A program made the position numbers and the translations under genes. 64,000 bases of DNA from an uncultured Alphaproteobacteria bacterium (lineage in GTDB: Bacteria > Pseudomonadota > Alphaproteobacteria > HIMB59 > GCA-002718135). Under the pieces are notes generated by a model. That model was not told the origin of the DNA. It did no database searches and saw only the letters and a program-made list of their open reading frames with translations. The stretch lies in NCBI GenBank assembly GCA_902635455.1, contig CACPNW010000002.1:1-64000 (forward strand), given 5' to 3'. This document shows positions 10,103 to 20,551 of the stretch, in pieces. How positions within the stretch are numbered: position 1 is the stretch's first letter; each line of letters opens with the position of its first letter.

Positions 10103-10575
10103 TAAATGTAAAAAAAATAAGCTCTTATGATTTTAAAGACTGCGACGAATTGATATATTCGGATTCTGAAGACAAAAACTACTTTAATGCTCTAGGATGG
10201 TCAAAAAACCAAGTAGCTACGCAGTTAGAAAAAAATATTAACTATTCTTATGGAGCTTTTTATAAAAAAAATTTAATAGCTTTAATTATTGGAGACTTAA
10301 TTTATGTTGAAAAAGTTTCAGAATATGAGATATTACTTATATATGTTAATAAAAAATATCGTAATAGAGGTTTGGCAAGTAGCTTAATAAATAATATTTT
10401 TATCCAGAGCAGTAATTTAAAATTGAAAAAAATCTTTTTAGAAGTCGCAGAAAATAATATCCCAGCAATTAAAATGTATGAAAAGAATAAATTTACATTA
10501 TTTAATAAAAGAAAAAATTATTATAAAATTGGCGATAACAAGATTAATGCCTTATGTTATTTAAAATTGATATAA
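10099..10575 (+). CDS. rimI: Ribosomal-protein-alanine N-acetyltransferase (GNAT)
   Basis: YVNKKYRNRGLASSLINNIF...VAENNIPAIKMYEKNKF; position between tsaB and miaB. Confidence 0.85.
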   Translation: MINVKKISSYDFKDCDELIYSDSEDKNYFNALGWSKNQVATQLEKNINYSYGAFYKKNLIALIIGDLIYVEKVSEYEILLIYVNKKYRNRGLASSLINNIFIQSSNLKLKKIFLEVAENNIPAIKMYEKNKFTLFNKRKNYYKIGDNKINALCYLKLI

Positions 10576-10576
10576 T

Positions 10577-11893
10577 ATGAAAAAAAATAATCTCAAAAAA
10601 ATGTTTGTTAAATCTTATGGATGTCAAATGAATGTTTATGACTCTAACCGAATTAAAGATCTTTTTTTGCAAAAAAATTATGAGACAACAGACGACATAG
10701 ATAGTGCAGATTTAATAGTTTTGAACACATGCCACATTAGGGAAAAAGCTGCTGAAAAATTGTATTCTGATATTGGAAGAATAAATAAAATAAATAAAAA
10801 AAAATCTAAAGAAAACTATAAACTTGTTGTAGCTGGGTGCGTTGCTCAAGCCGAAGGTATTGAGATTCAAAAGAGAGCCCCTAGTGTTGATTTTGTTGTT
10901 GGCCCCCAATCATACCATAAGCTTCCTGAAATGATTGATAAAGAAGAGCAAAAAATTAATGATGATTTTCTGCCAAATGAAAAATTTAATAATCTTGTAT
11001 TTAATACTTCAAATGGGGTTTCAGAATTTGTTTCTATTCAAGAAGGATGTGATAAATTTTGCACATTTTGTGTAGTGCCATATACTAGAGGATCTGAATA
11101 TTCGAGACCAGTTCAAGATATAAAACAAGAAGTGTCAAAATATTTAGATAATGGAGTGAAAGAAATAATATTTCTAGGACAGAATGTTAATGGGTATCAT
11201 GGTACGGGAGATGATGGTAAATCTAAAGATCTTGCCTATCTTATAAACACAATAAGTGAGTTGGATAAAGTAAAAAGAATTAGATACATGACATCACATC
11301 CAATTGATATGAGTGAGAGTTTAATCAAAATTCATGGAGAAGATAATAAATTAATGCCATTTCTACATCTTCCAATACAATCAGCTTCTAACAACATATT
11401 AAAGAAAATGAATAGAAAGCACACAGTAAAAAGTTATTTAAAGATAATTGAAAAATTAAAATTATCCAGACCTGATATAGCCTTGTCATCAGATTTCATA
11501 GTTGGATTTCCTGGCGAAACTGATAAAGATTTTGATGAAACTATGAAGTTTGTTAGTTTGGTTAAATTTGTAATAGCCTATTCATTTATGTTTAGTCCTA
11601 GGCCAGGGACACCTGCATTCAAACTTCCAGATATTTCAAAAGAAGTCAAAAAAGCAAGATTAAGCGCTCTTCAATCTTTATTAAAACAACAGCAATCTGA
11701 TTATAATAAATCTTGTATAGATAAAAAAATGGAAATTCTTTTTGAAAAAAAAGGAAGGCATAAAAACCAATATATTGGTCGAACAATTTATAACCAAAGT
11801 GCTTTTATTGAATCGAAAGATAATCTTATTAATGAATTCAAAAAAGTAAAAATAAGCGATTCAACTGATTTTGCTTTAAAATGCTCTTCATGA
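10577..11893 (+). CDS. miaB: tRNA-2-methylthio-N6-dimethylallyladenosine synthase
   Basis: SYGCQMNVYDSNRI and radical-SAM CDKFCTFCVVPYTRG. Confidence 0.97.
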   Translation: MKKNNLKKMFVKSYGCQMNVYDSNRIKDLFLQKNYETTDDIDSADLIVLNTCHIREKAAEKLYSDIGRINKINKKKSKENYKLVVAGCVAQAEGIEIQKRAPSVDFVVGPQSYHKLPEMIDKEEQKINDDFLPNEKFNNLVFNTSNGVSEFVSIQEGCDKFCTFCVVPYTRGSEYSRPVQDIKQEVSKYLDNGVKEIIFLGQNVNGYHGTGDDGKSKDLAYLINTISELDKVKRIRYMTSHPIDMSESLIKIHGEDNKLMPFLHLPIQSASNNILKKMNRKHTVKSYLKIIEKLKLSRPDIALSSDFIVGFPGETDKDFDETMKFVSLVKFVIAYSFMFSPRPGTPAFKLPDISKEVKKARLSALQSLLKQQQSDYNKSCIDKKMEILFEKKGRHKNQYIGRTIYNQSAFIESKDNLINEFKKVKISDSTDFALKCSS

Positions 11894-12834
11894 AACAAAT
11901 TATTGAAACATTAGATATTGAATTTAGTGATAATAATCTTTTAAGTAGCTTATTTGGTGCTAATGATATTAATATCCAAACTTTGGAAAAAATTAACAAC
12001 GTAAAAATTCATTATAGAGGTAATAAAGTAAAAATTCAAGGATCTAAACAATCAATAAAAATTACAAAAAACGAATTACTTAATTTATTTGAAGAAGTAA
12101 AAAAAGGAATTGAAATTGATGAGGATAAAATTAAAGATACAAAAAGTCTTTTATCATTAGAAAAAAATAGTAATTTTAAAAAAGATTTATTTATTCAGAC
12201 GAAAAAAAGAAAAATCATTCCTCGTTCTAAAAATCAAAAAAAATATTTTGAATTATTAAATGAAAAAAATATTGTTTTTGCTATAGGTCCTGCAGGAACT
12301 GGAAAAACATTTATTGCAGTTGCTAAAGCTATATCCTCTTTACTTGATGGAAAAATAAAAAAAATAATTTTATCGAGACCTGCTGTAGAAGCTGGAGAAA
12401 AACTTGGTTTTTTGCCCGGGGATCTTAAGGAAAAAGTAGATCCTTTTTTAAGACCTATTTATGATGCTCTTTATGATATGTTGCCATTTGATCAGGTAGA
12501 GAAAAAAATAAACAACAATATAATTGAAATTGCCCCCATTGCATTTATGAGGGGAAGAACACTTGAAGATTGTTTTATTATTCTTGATGAGGCTCAGAAT
12601 ACGACAAAAATTCAAATGAAGATGTTTTTGACAAGATTAGGAAGAAATAGTCAAATGGTGGTAGTAGGTGATACAACTCAAATAGATCTTGTATCAAAAA
12701 ATGACTCAGGCTTAGTGGATGCATCAAAAAAACTAATTAAAATAGATGATATTGGATTTATAACTCTTGAGGAAGATGATGTAGTTAGACACGATGTTGT
12801 AAAAAAGATAATACATGCTTACGAAGGTAAATGA
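11881..12834 (+). CDS. phoH: PhoH-family ATPase
   Basis: AIGPAGTGKTFIAVAKA, LSRPAVEAGEKLGFLPGDLKEKVDPFLRPIYDAL; true start may be 11890. Confidence 0.93.
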   Translation: MLFMKQIIETLDIEFSDNNLLSSLFGANDINIQTLEKINNVKIHYRGNKVKIQGSKQSIKITKNELLNLFEEVKKGIEIDEDKIKDTKSLLSLEKNSNFKKDLFIQTKKRKIIPRSKNQKKYFELLNEKNIVFAIGPAGTGKTFIAVAKAISSLLDGKIKKIILSRPAVEAGEKLGFLPGDLKEKVDPFLRPIYDALYDMLPFDQVEKKINNNIIEIAPIAFMRGRTLEDCFIILDEAQNTTKIQMKMFLTRLGRNSQMVVVGDTTQIDLVSKNDSGLVDASKKLIKIDDIGFITLEEDDVVRHDVVKKIIHAYEGK

Positions 12835-13307
12835 TAAAATTAAATTTTTTTTCAAAAACTAATAATTGGTCTAGAAGAATTGCTAAAGTTAAGAAAGTTT
12901 CTAAACTAGCAATGAAAGAGAAATCCCAAATGAGGTTTAAAAAGAATATCATATATTATTTAAATATTATTTTAACAAACGATGCTGAAATAAAAAAACT
13001 AAACCTTAAATATAAAAAAAATAATAAAACAACTGATGTTCTTACATTTATTTCTGAATACAAAAATGATAAAAAACTAACCAAATATTGTGATATTTAT
13101 TTTTCTGCTAATATGATTGAAAATGACTCTAAAAAAAACAAAATAGATTTTTATGATCATTTTGCACATGTTTTAGTTCATAGTTTTTTACATATTAATG
13201 GTTATTTACATGAAAAATTTAAAGATTTTGTTAAAATGCAAAAAACTGAAATTAATATTCTTTCAAAAATGGGAATAGAAAATCCATATTTAAAAAATGA
13301 AAAATAA
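12831..13307 (+). CDS. ybeY: Endoribonuclease YbeY
   Basis: NNKTTDVLTFIS and FAHVLVHSFLHINGYLHE (HxxxHxxGYxH). Confidence 0.88.
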   Translation: MIKLNFFSKTNNWSRRIAKVKKVSKLAMKEKSQMRFKKNIIYYLNIILTNDAEIKKLNLKYKKNNKTTDVLTFISEYKNDKKLTKYCDIYFSANMIENDSKKNKIDFYDHFAHVLVHSFLHINGYLHEKFKDFVKMQKTEINILSKMGIENPYLKNEK

Positions 13308-14142
13308 AGATAAAAAAAATTTTTGGAAAAGCTGGATAATTAATAAAATTCTTTTTAGCAAATCATCAAAAGAAGAAATTTTTAATTATATTACTTCGGA
13401 CACAGTTGATACTAATCAAATAGAAGAAGCAGATGATAATAATGAAAAAAGTTTAATAAAAAATATATTAGCTTTAAGTGAAAAAAGTGTAGAGGATGTT
13501 ATGGTTCCTAGGGGAGAAATAATTTCAGTTGAAAAAAATCAAACTTATAATGAAATTCTTTCTTTAATTAAAAATGAAAGTCATTCCAGAATGCCTGTTT
13601 TTGAAAATAATCTTGATAATGCAATAGGCTTTTTTCATATTAAAGACTTTATTAAATTTAATGAAAATAATTTCAAAATTGAATCAATATTGCGTGATGT
13701 ATTATTTGTTGCTCCAAAATCACCAATTTTAAATTTACTGAGAAGAATGAGACTTTCTAGTATTCATATGGGATTAGTTGTTGATGAATTTGGAGGTGTA
13801 GATGGGTTAGTTACTATTGAGGATTTAGTAGAAGAGATAGTTGGAGAAATAGAGGATGAGCATGATGCTGAGGATCTTGAAGAATTAATAATAACTAAGA
13901 ATAATAATTTTATTATTGTAGATGCTGCTTATCGGGTAGAAGATTTAGAAAAATACTTTCAAATAAAAAGCATCAATGAGTCAGACTCCGAAATAGAAAC
14001 TCTAGGTGGATTAATATTCTCTAAAATTAATAGAATTCCAAAAAATAATGAAGTTTTTGATATAAATGACATGTTAAAAATTAAAATTATTAAAGCCTCT
14101 GAAAGAAAAATACATACAATTGAAGTTAGAAAAGTGAGATAA
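13297..14142 (+). CDS. corC: CBS-domain CorC/HlyC-family protein
   Basis: VEDVMVPRGEIISVE; SSIHMGLVVDEFGGVDGLVTIEDLVEEIVGEIEDEHD. Confidence 0.93.
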   Translation: MKNKDKKNFWKSWIINKILFSKSSKEEIFNYITSDTVDTNQIEEADDNNEKSLIKNILALSEKSVEDVMVPRGEIISVEKNQTYNEILSLIKNESHSRMPVFENNLDNAIGFFHIKDFIKFNENNFKIESILRDVLFVAPKSPILNLLRRMRLSSIHMGLVVDEFGGVDGLVTIEDLVEEIVGEIEDEHDAEDLEELIITKNNNFIIVDAAYRVEDLEKYFQIKSINESDSEIETLGGLIFSKINRIPKNNEVFDINDMLKIKIIKASERKIHTIEVRKVR

Positions 14143-15591
14143 TTGTTTTTATTTAATTTTTTATTTCTAGGTATTTTCACCGCTCTCCTTTTTCCTCCTT
14201 TTTTTATTTTTCCACTTGGATTTGTTATCTTTCCACTTTTTTGGAAAAATTTATTATTTTTAAATAAACAAAATTCAATAAAATTATTTTTTTGCAGTGG
14301 TTTTTTATATGGCTTAGGCCTTTTAACAATTATGTTATTTTGGATTCAAAATCCATTTTTCATTTATGAGGAAACAAGTGCTCTTTTTTTTCTTTCATAT
14401 CTATTAATAATTTTACTTTCATTAATTTTTGGTTTGTTCTTTATCTTGTTCAAATTTGTAAGAAATTTATACTACCAAATTTATTCTATTCCACTGATAC
14501 TAATATTAATAGAAATATTTATTTCAAATTTTTGGCATGGTTTTCCTTGGGTTTCATTTGTATTAACAATTTCAAATAATCCTTTTGGATCAATTTTAGT
14601 TTATTTATTTGGGCCTCATTTAAGTGGTTTTTTGTTAATATTATTTTTTCTTCTACCTCAAATTATTTTTATAAAACATAAATTAAAAAATATAATAATT
14701 GGATTGTACTTCATTATATTAGTAATAATTGTTTTTTTGTATGCTTATCAAAATTTACATAAATCTAATGCCTTTAAAGAAGTTTCTGTTGATATATTTC
14801 AAATGAATTTTTCAAATCCAACTCATGAATATTCATCTAATGAATCGAAATATAATGAAATTATAAACCTAATAAAAAATTCAAATGCAGAACTAATAAT
14901 TTTTGGAGAAAATAATTTTCCTTATTTAGTAAATGATTTGAAAAAAATTGAAATAAACCAATTTATAAATGATAATCAGACAGTAATTATAGGAGGAACA
15001 AGAAAAGAAAATAATAAATTTTATAATTCATTATTTTCTATTCAAAAAAACAGCACAACATATTTTGATAAAAAAGTACTAGTCCCTTTTGGTGAATTTG
15101 TTCCATTTAGAAAGTATATTGGGTTTATGGATTTTATTAGTGGGTCTATTGATTTTAGCAAAGGAACAAATGAAAGAATTATAAACACTAAAAATGAAAT
15201 AAGTTTTATACCTATAATTTGTTATGAAATTATTTTTTTTTGGAAGTTGATAAATAAAGAAAATAATTATTCTAATTTACTAATTAATATTACAAATGAT
15301 TTTTGGTTTGGTGACTATATTGGTCCCTATCAACATTTTTACTTATCAAAATTAAGGGCTGCAGAATTTAATAAAAATTTAATACGAGTTTCTAATAATG
15401 GTATTTCCAGTATTATAGATAACAATGGAAACATATTAGTTTCTTCTGAATTGAATAAAAAAGATAAACTTAGCTATAAGCTATTAATTAATGATGAAAA
15501 AAATTTAATAATACTTCATAAAATTTTAGGTTACATTTTAACTATTTTTTGCTTTATATCACTTTTTGTTTTGAAGCTTAAAGATGAGTAA
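14143..15591 (+). CDS. lnt: Apolipoprotein N-acyltransferase
   Basis: Polytopic N-terminus plus nitrilase domain: IIFGENNFPY, KKVLVPFGEFVPFRKYIGF, FIPIICYEIIFF, NITNDFWFGDYIGPYQHFYLSKLRAAEF; TTG start. Confidence 0.92.
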   Translation: MFLFNFLFLGIFTALLFPPFFIFPLGFVIFPLFWKNLLFLNKQNSIKLFFCSGFLYGLGLLTIMLFWIQNPFFIYEETSALFFLSYLLIILLSLIFGLFFILFKFVRNLYYQIYSIPLILILIEIFISNFWHGFPWVSFVLTISNNPFGSILVYLFGPHLSGFLLILFFLLPQIIFIKHKLKNIIIGLYFIILVIIVFLYAYQNLHKSNAFKEVSVDIFQMNFSNPTHEYSSNESKYNEIINLIKNSNAELIIFGENNFPYLVNDLKKIEINQFINDNQTVIIGGTRKENNKFYNSLFSIQKNSTTYFDKKVLVPFGEFVPFRKYIGFMDFISGSIDFSKGTNERIINTKNEISFIPIICYEIIFFWKLINKENNYSNLLINITNDFWFGDYIGPYQHFYLSKLRAAEFNKNLIRVSNNGISSIIDNNGNILVSSELNKKDKLSYKLLINDEKNLIILHKILGYILTIFCFISLFVLKLKDE

Positions 15592-16252
15592 AAATTTATT
15601 TAAATATAGAATGTATGGTCGCAGACAAGCAAGAAAAAAAAATAATTTTAATACGAACAATAAAGAAAAAAATGTAATTGAGGATATAAATTCAAAAAAA
15701 ATAAAGTTTCTTAAAAAAAATTATAATATACTAGATATCGGTTCAGGTAGTGGAGAAAGCACATTACATTTGAATGACAGATATCCAGATTCTCAAATTA
15801 TTGCATGTGATAATTTTAAAGATGGAAATATAAATTTAAGCAATAAAATTCTATCTAAAAAACTTAATAATATTATTATATTTAATGGTAATGTACTTGA
15901 GTTAATAGATAAAAAAATTAAAGAAGACACTCTAGACTCTGTATGGATATTATTCCCAGATCCTTGGCCAAAAAAAAGACATTCAAAGAGAAGACTAATT
16001 AGCAGCTTTTTCATAAAAAAATTGTCAAACTTAATTAAAAAAAATGGACACATACATATCGCTATCGATACTGATTTTTATCTTCGTCAGATATTAATAA
16101 TAATACATAAATATAGAAAAATTTTTTTATGGGAAAATCAAGGATTTGAAAGCTGGGAATACGATGATTCAACATTGCCCAAAACAAAATATTACAAAAA
16201 AGCTATGAAATTTGACAGAATTCCGTTTTATATTAATTTAAAAAAATTATAA
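15584..16252 (+). CDS. trmB: tRNA (guanine-N7)-methyltransferase
   Basis: YRMYGRRQARK, LDIGSGSGESTLHL, ILFPDPWPKKRHSKRRLI. Confidence 0.94.
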   Translation: MSKNLFKYRMYGRRQARKKNNFNTNNKEKNVIEDINSKKIKFLKKNYNILDIGSGSGESTLHLNDRYPDSQIIACDNFKDGNINLSNKILSKKLNNIIIFNGNVLELIDKKIKEDTLDSVWILFPDPWPKKRHSKRRLISSFFIKKLSNLIKKNGHIHIAIDTDFYLRQILIIIHKYRKIFLWENQGFESWEYDDSTLPKTKYYKKAMKFDRIPFYINLKKL

Positions 16253-16292
16253 GCTTGAGTTTTAATAAGATTTTAAATATAGGGCTTTAAAA

Positions 16293-16307
16293 TTTGATTT
16301 AATCAAA
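16293..16307. promoter_or_regulatory. Perfect palindrome TTTGATT-T-AATCAAA in the nusA leader
   Basis: 7-bp perfect inverted repeat directly abutting the pre-nusA terminator hairpin. Confidence 0.35.
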
Positions 16308-16331
16308 GGTGGGGTTTCCCGCCTTTTTTTT
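16308..16331 (+). terminator. Rho-independent terminator/attenuator-like hairpin just before nusA
   Basis: GGTGGG-GTTT-CCCGCC then T8; 6-bp GC-rich stem in AT-rich DNA; nusA ATG at 16342. Confidence 0.65.
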
Positions 16332-16341
16332 GGTGAATAAA

Positions 16342-17874
16342 ATGGCAAAACAAAAAATTAAAGTTATTAGAGAAGAAATGCTTCAAGTAGCCAATAATGT
16401 GGCTCAAGAAAAAAGTATTGATAAAGATTCAGTTTTTGGTGCAATGGAGCAGGCTTTAGAAAAAGCAGCTAGAGTAAAATATGGAATGGAAAGAGATATA
16501 AGAGTCTCTATAGATAGAGAGACAGGAGATATTAAACTTAACTCTTATCTAGAGGTAGTTGAAGAATTTACTGAAGAAGAACAGGCGAGACAAATATTAC
16601 TAAGTGAAGCTAAAAAACTAAAAACAAAAGTTGTTTTAGGAGATTTTATAATAGATGAACTTCCACCAATAGAATTAGGAAGAGTTGCTGCACAAAATGC
16701 TAAAGGAGTGATAATTCAAAAAGTTAGAGAGGCTGACAAATCTAGGCAATACGAAGAATATAAAGATAAGGTTGGAGAAATAGCAATCGGAATTGTTAAA
16801 AGAGTAGAATTTGGTAATTTAATAATTGATTTAGGAAAAAGTGAAGCAATTATTAAAAGAGAAGAATTAATTCCAAGAGAAACTTTTAAAAATGGAGACA
16901 GGGTTAGAGCATATATTTATGAAGTTAAAGATGACTTCAAGGGTTATCAAGTGTTTTTATCAAGAACCCATCCACAGTTTTTGGCAAAGTTATTTAGTCA
17001 AGAAGTTCCAGAAATATTTGATGGAATTATAATTGTTAAAAGTGTTGCACGTGATCCTGGTTCAAGAGCAAAGATTAGTGTTTACACTGAAGATTCTACA
17101 ATAGATCCTGTGGGAGCTTGCGTTGGAATGAGAGGCTCAAGAGTTCAAGCGGTTGTTAATGAATTACAAGGTGAAAAAATTGATATAGTTACTTGGTCAG
17201 AAAATGCAGCTACTTTTTTAGCTAATGCATTAGCACCAGCTGAAGTTAGTAAAATATTTCTATACGAAGAAAAAAATAAAGTTGAAGTAGTTATACCAGA
17301 TGATCAATTAAGTTTAGCAATAGGTAGAAAAGGTCAGAATGTAAAACTTGCTTCAAATCTTACTAATTTAGAAATTGATATATTAACTGAAGAGGAAGAA
17401 ACTGAAAGAAGACAAGAAGAATTTAAAGAAAAAACTCTTATATTAGCAGAATCACTTGATGTTGAAGATGTTATTGCTCAATTACTAGTAACAGAAGGAT
17501 ATGTATCAATTGAGTCTATAGCTTTAGAAAACGTTGAAAATATTGAAAAAATAGAAGGTTTTGATGATGATTTAGCTAAAGAAATAATTTTAAGAGCGAA
17601 TAATCATCTCAAGGAAAAAGATGAGGAAAACAAGAAAATTATTGATGAAAAGATTAGTGATGTAGATTTAAAAAATCTTGAAGGAATTAATAATAATATG
17701 TTGGCCTTGCTTGCAAAAAATAACATACTTACCTTAAATGATTTTGCTGATCTTGCGACTTTCGAACTAATTGATAAAGAAGAAGGTATATTTAAAAGTT
17801 TGGATCTTGATGAGGATAAAATTAATAAAATGATTATGAAAGCAAGAGAAAACTGGTTCGAAGAAAAAAAATAA
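16342..17874 (+). CDS. nusA: Transcription termination/antitermination factor NusA
   Basis: ORF track starts 16309; internal start MAKQKIKVIREEMLQVANNVAQEKSID fits NusA; S1/KH motifs (DPVGACVGMRGSRVQAV, LAIGRKGQNVKLA). Confidence 0.95.
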   Translation: MAKQKIKVIREEMLQVANNVAQEKSIDKDSVFGAMEQALEKAARVKYGMERDIRVSIDRETGDIKLNSYLEVVEEFTEEEQARQILLSEAKKLKTKVVLGDFIIDELPPIELGRVAAQNAKGVIIQKVREADKSRQYEEYKDKVGEIAIGIVKRVEFGNLIIDLGKSEAIIKREELIPRETFKNGDRVRAYIYEVKDDFKGYQVFLSRTHPQFLAKLFSQEVPEIFDGIIIVKSVARDPGSRAKISVYTEDSTIDPVGACVGMRGSRVQAVVNELQGEKIDIVTWSENAATFLANALAPAEVSKIFLYEEKNKVEVVIPDDQLSLAIGRKGQNVKLASNLTNLEIDILTEEEETERRQEEFKEKTLILAESLDVEDVIAQLLVTEGYVSIESIALENVENIEKIEGFDDDLAKEIILRANNHLKEKDEENKKIIDEKISDVDLKNLEGINNNMLALLAKNNILTLNDFADLATFELIDKEEGIFKSLDLDEDKINKMIMKARENWFEEKK

Positions 17875-17899
17875 ATTTTAAAAAAAGGAATTCATTAAA

Positions 17900-20164
17900 T
17901 TGGAAAAAAATAAAGATAGTAAACCAGATAACAAAAAAGGTAATAAAAAGCCGCTCAAATTATCTTCATCAGGAAGATTGCAAATTAGAAAAAATTTAGG
18001 GCCAACAGGAAATAAGGCAGGAAGACCTGGAAGCAAAAAAACAATTCAAATTGTTTTTCGAAATAAAAATAATCAGCAAAAAAGTTCATCTGCTGCCCAA
18101 TCAAATTTTAGAGGTTCATCTTCTTTTCGCTCACAACCTAACTTTTCGCCTTCTAAGATTAATGCAGGTTTAAATTTTAATAAAACTGGAAAATCACCAG
18201 ATAATAAAAATAAAAAATTTCAAGAACCAAAAAAAACTCAACCCAAAAAATCAACCCTAAAACCTAATGATGATAATTTGGGTAAAATTGATCCTAAAAA
18301 AATATTAGAACAAGAAGAAAGAGAATATGACAAATTTCCAAGTTTGGCTAAATTAAAAAGAGCTAGAGAAAAAGAAAAACTTAAAGCTCAAGAAACTGAT
18401 CCAGATTCTAAAATTTCTAGAGAGGTTTCAATTCCAGAAATTATTACTGTTCAAGAATTAGCAAGTCGAATGTCTGAAAAAACTGCGGACGTTGTAAAAA
18501 CCTTAATGAAAATAGGAGTAATGGCAAATGCAGCTCAATCTATAGAAGCTGATACTGCAGAAATAATTGCAACGGAGCTTGGTCATAAAGTAGTGAGAGT
18601 CAATGATGATGATATATTAAAAGAAATTGAAGATTTCGAAGATGATGAGAATTTGTTAACAACAAGGGCTCCAGTAGTGACTATAATGGGTCACGTGGAT
18701 CATGGAAAAACAAGCATTTTAGATGCTTTTAGAAGCTCTAATGTGGTAGCAGGAGAATCAGGTGGCATTACTCAACATATTGGAGCATATCAAATAGATA
18801 AAAATGGTAAAAAAATAACATTTATTGATACGCCCGGCCACGCAGCATTTTCAAATATGCGGGCTAGAGGAGCAAAAACTACTGATATAATTGTTCTAGT
18901 TGTTGCTGCTGATGATAGTTTAAAACCTCAGACAATTGAATCTATCGCTCATGCAAAAGCAGCAAAAGTTCCAATAATAATAGCTATAAATAAAATTGAT
19001 TTACCTAATGCAGATCCTGAAAAAGTTAGGAATGATTTATTAACTCAAGAAGTTGTTGTTGAAAAATTAAGTGGAGAAGTTCTTGATGTTGAGGTTTCTG
19101 CATTAAAAAAACTAAATTTGGATAAATTAGAAGAAGCAATTTTACTTCAATCAGATTTATTAAATCTAAAAGCCAACGCCAAGAGGCCAGCAAGAGGAGC
19201 TATTATAGAATCAAAACTAGAAAAAGGAAGAGGTTCTGTAGCAACTGTTTTGGTTCAAAAAGGTACTCTAAAAGTTAGTGATATATTTGTATCTGGTTCA
19301 GAGTGGGGCAAGGTTAAAGCTTTGATTAATGATAAAGGAGAAAATATAAAAGAAGCATTACCATCGATGCCTGTAGAAGTTTTAGGATTTGATTCTAATC
19401 CATACGCTGGCGATGATTTTATAGTGGTTGAAAATGAAAGTATAGCTAGAAAAATTGCAGAATATCGTTTTAATAAAATTAAAATTCACAAAAATAAAGT
19501 TGGCTCATCTAATGTTCAAGAAATGTTTAAACAAATATCAGAAGGCAAATCTAAGTCTCTACCAGTTATTATCAAAGCAGATGTTCAAGGCTCATCCGAG
19601 GCTATTGAAAATTCTATAAATAAATTATCAACCGAAGAAGTTAGTGTTGAAGTGATTCATAAAGGAGTAGGAGCAATAACAGAAAGTGATGTTGCACTAG
19701 CAAATTCAAGCAAAGGCCTAATTGTTGGGTTTAATGTTAGGGCAATTCCGCAGGCAAGAGATGCGGCTAAAAGAGATGGTATTAATATAAAATATTATTC
19801 TATAATTTATGAATTAATTGATGATATTAAAAATCTTTTAGGAGGCTTGCTTAGTCCTAGTATTAGTGAAAATATTACCGGCAATGTTGAAATAAGAGAA
19901 GTATTTAATATTTCAAAAGTAGGTAATATAGCGGGATGTATTGTTAAAGATGGTTTGATTTCAAGGAATTCACAAATTCGTATTCTTCGAGATAGTGTGG
20001 TGATTCATACAGGATCTATAAGTAGTTTAAAAAGATTCAAAGATGAGGTTAAGGAAGTCAAAAATGGATATGAGTGCGGTGTCATGATAGAAAATTATTC
20101 AGATATTAAAGTGGGTGACATTATAGAAACTTACGAAGAAAAGAAAACTGCTAGAGAATTATAA
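17900..20164 (+). CDS. infB: Translation initiation factor IF-2
   Basis: [48 protein letters not shown] start. Confidence 0.97.
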   Translation: MEKNKDSKPDNKKGNKKPLKLSSSGRLQIRKNLGPTGNKAGRPGSKKTIQIVFRNKNNQQKSSSAAQSNFRGSSSFRSQPNFSPSKINAGLNFNKTGKSPDNKNKKFQEPKKTQPKKSTLKPNDDNLGKIDPKKILEQEEREYDKFPSLAKLKRAREKEKLKAQETDPDSKISREVSIPEIITVQELASRMSEKTADVVKTLMKIGVMANAAQSIEADTAEIIATELGHKVVRVNDDDILKEIEDFEDDENLLTTRAPVVTIMGHVDHGKTSILDAFRSSNVVAGESGGITQHIGAYQIDKNGKKITFIDTPGHAAFSNMRARGAKTTDIIVLVVAADDSLKPQTIESIAHAKAAKVPIIIAINKIDLPNADPEKVRNDLLTQEVVVEKLSGEVLDVEVSALKKLNLDKLEEAILLQSDLLNLKANAKRPARGAIIESKLEKGRGSVATVLVQKGTLKVSDIFVSGSEWGKVKALINDKGENIKEALPSMPVEVLGFDSNPYAGDDFIVVENESIARKIAEYRFNKIKIHKNKVGSSNVQEMFKQISEGKSKSLPVIIKADVQGSSEAIENSINKLSTEEVSVEVIHKGVGAITESDVALANSSKGLIVGFNVRAIPQARDAAKRDGINIKYYSIIYELIDDIKNLLGGLLSPSISENITGNVEIREVFNISKVGNIAGCIVKDGLISRNSQIRILRDSVVIHTGSISSLKRFKDEVKEVKNGYECGVMIENYSDIKVGDIIETYEEKKTAREL

Positions 20165-20170
20165 AAAAAA

Positions 20171-20551
20171 ATGAAAAATTCAATGTCTTCGCAGAGACAG
20201 ATGAGGTATGCTGAATTAATAAGATCATTAATTAGTGACTGTTTACTTAGAGAAGATTTTTATGATCAAGAAATAAAATTTAACTCAATAACAGTTTCAT
20301 TTGTAAGGATGTCAAAAGATTTAAAAATTGCAAATGTATATCTAATGCCCTTAGGGGGGAATCAACAAGAAGGTTTTTTAGAAAAAGTAAATTCAAAAAA
20401 ATACATTTTTCAAAAATTTTTAGCAAAAGCAAAATTAAAATCAAAATTTACACCAAAAATAATTTTTTTTATTGATGATACTTTTGATGAAGCTGAAAAG
20501 ATTAAAAAACTTCTTCTAGATAAAAAAGTTTTAAGAGATATTGATGAATGA
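20171..20551 (+). CDS. rbfA: Ribosome-binding factor A
   Basis: SQRQMRYAELIRSLISDCL...TVSFVRMSKDLKIANVYLMPLG; between infB and truB. Confidence 0.9.
   Translation: MKNSMSSQRQMRYAELIRSLISDCLLREDFYDQEIKFNSITVSFVRMSKDLKIANVYLMPLGGNQQEGFLEKVNSKKYIFQKFLAKAKLKSKFTPKIIFFIDDTFDEAEKIKKLLLDKKVLRDIDE

Noticed and set aside
15232-15241. Long homopolymer A/T runs (for example in lnt, trmB) as phase-variable sites
   Set aside because: Runs of 7-10 A/T are frequent across the whole window, including essential genes, and fit base composition rather than contingency loci.
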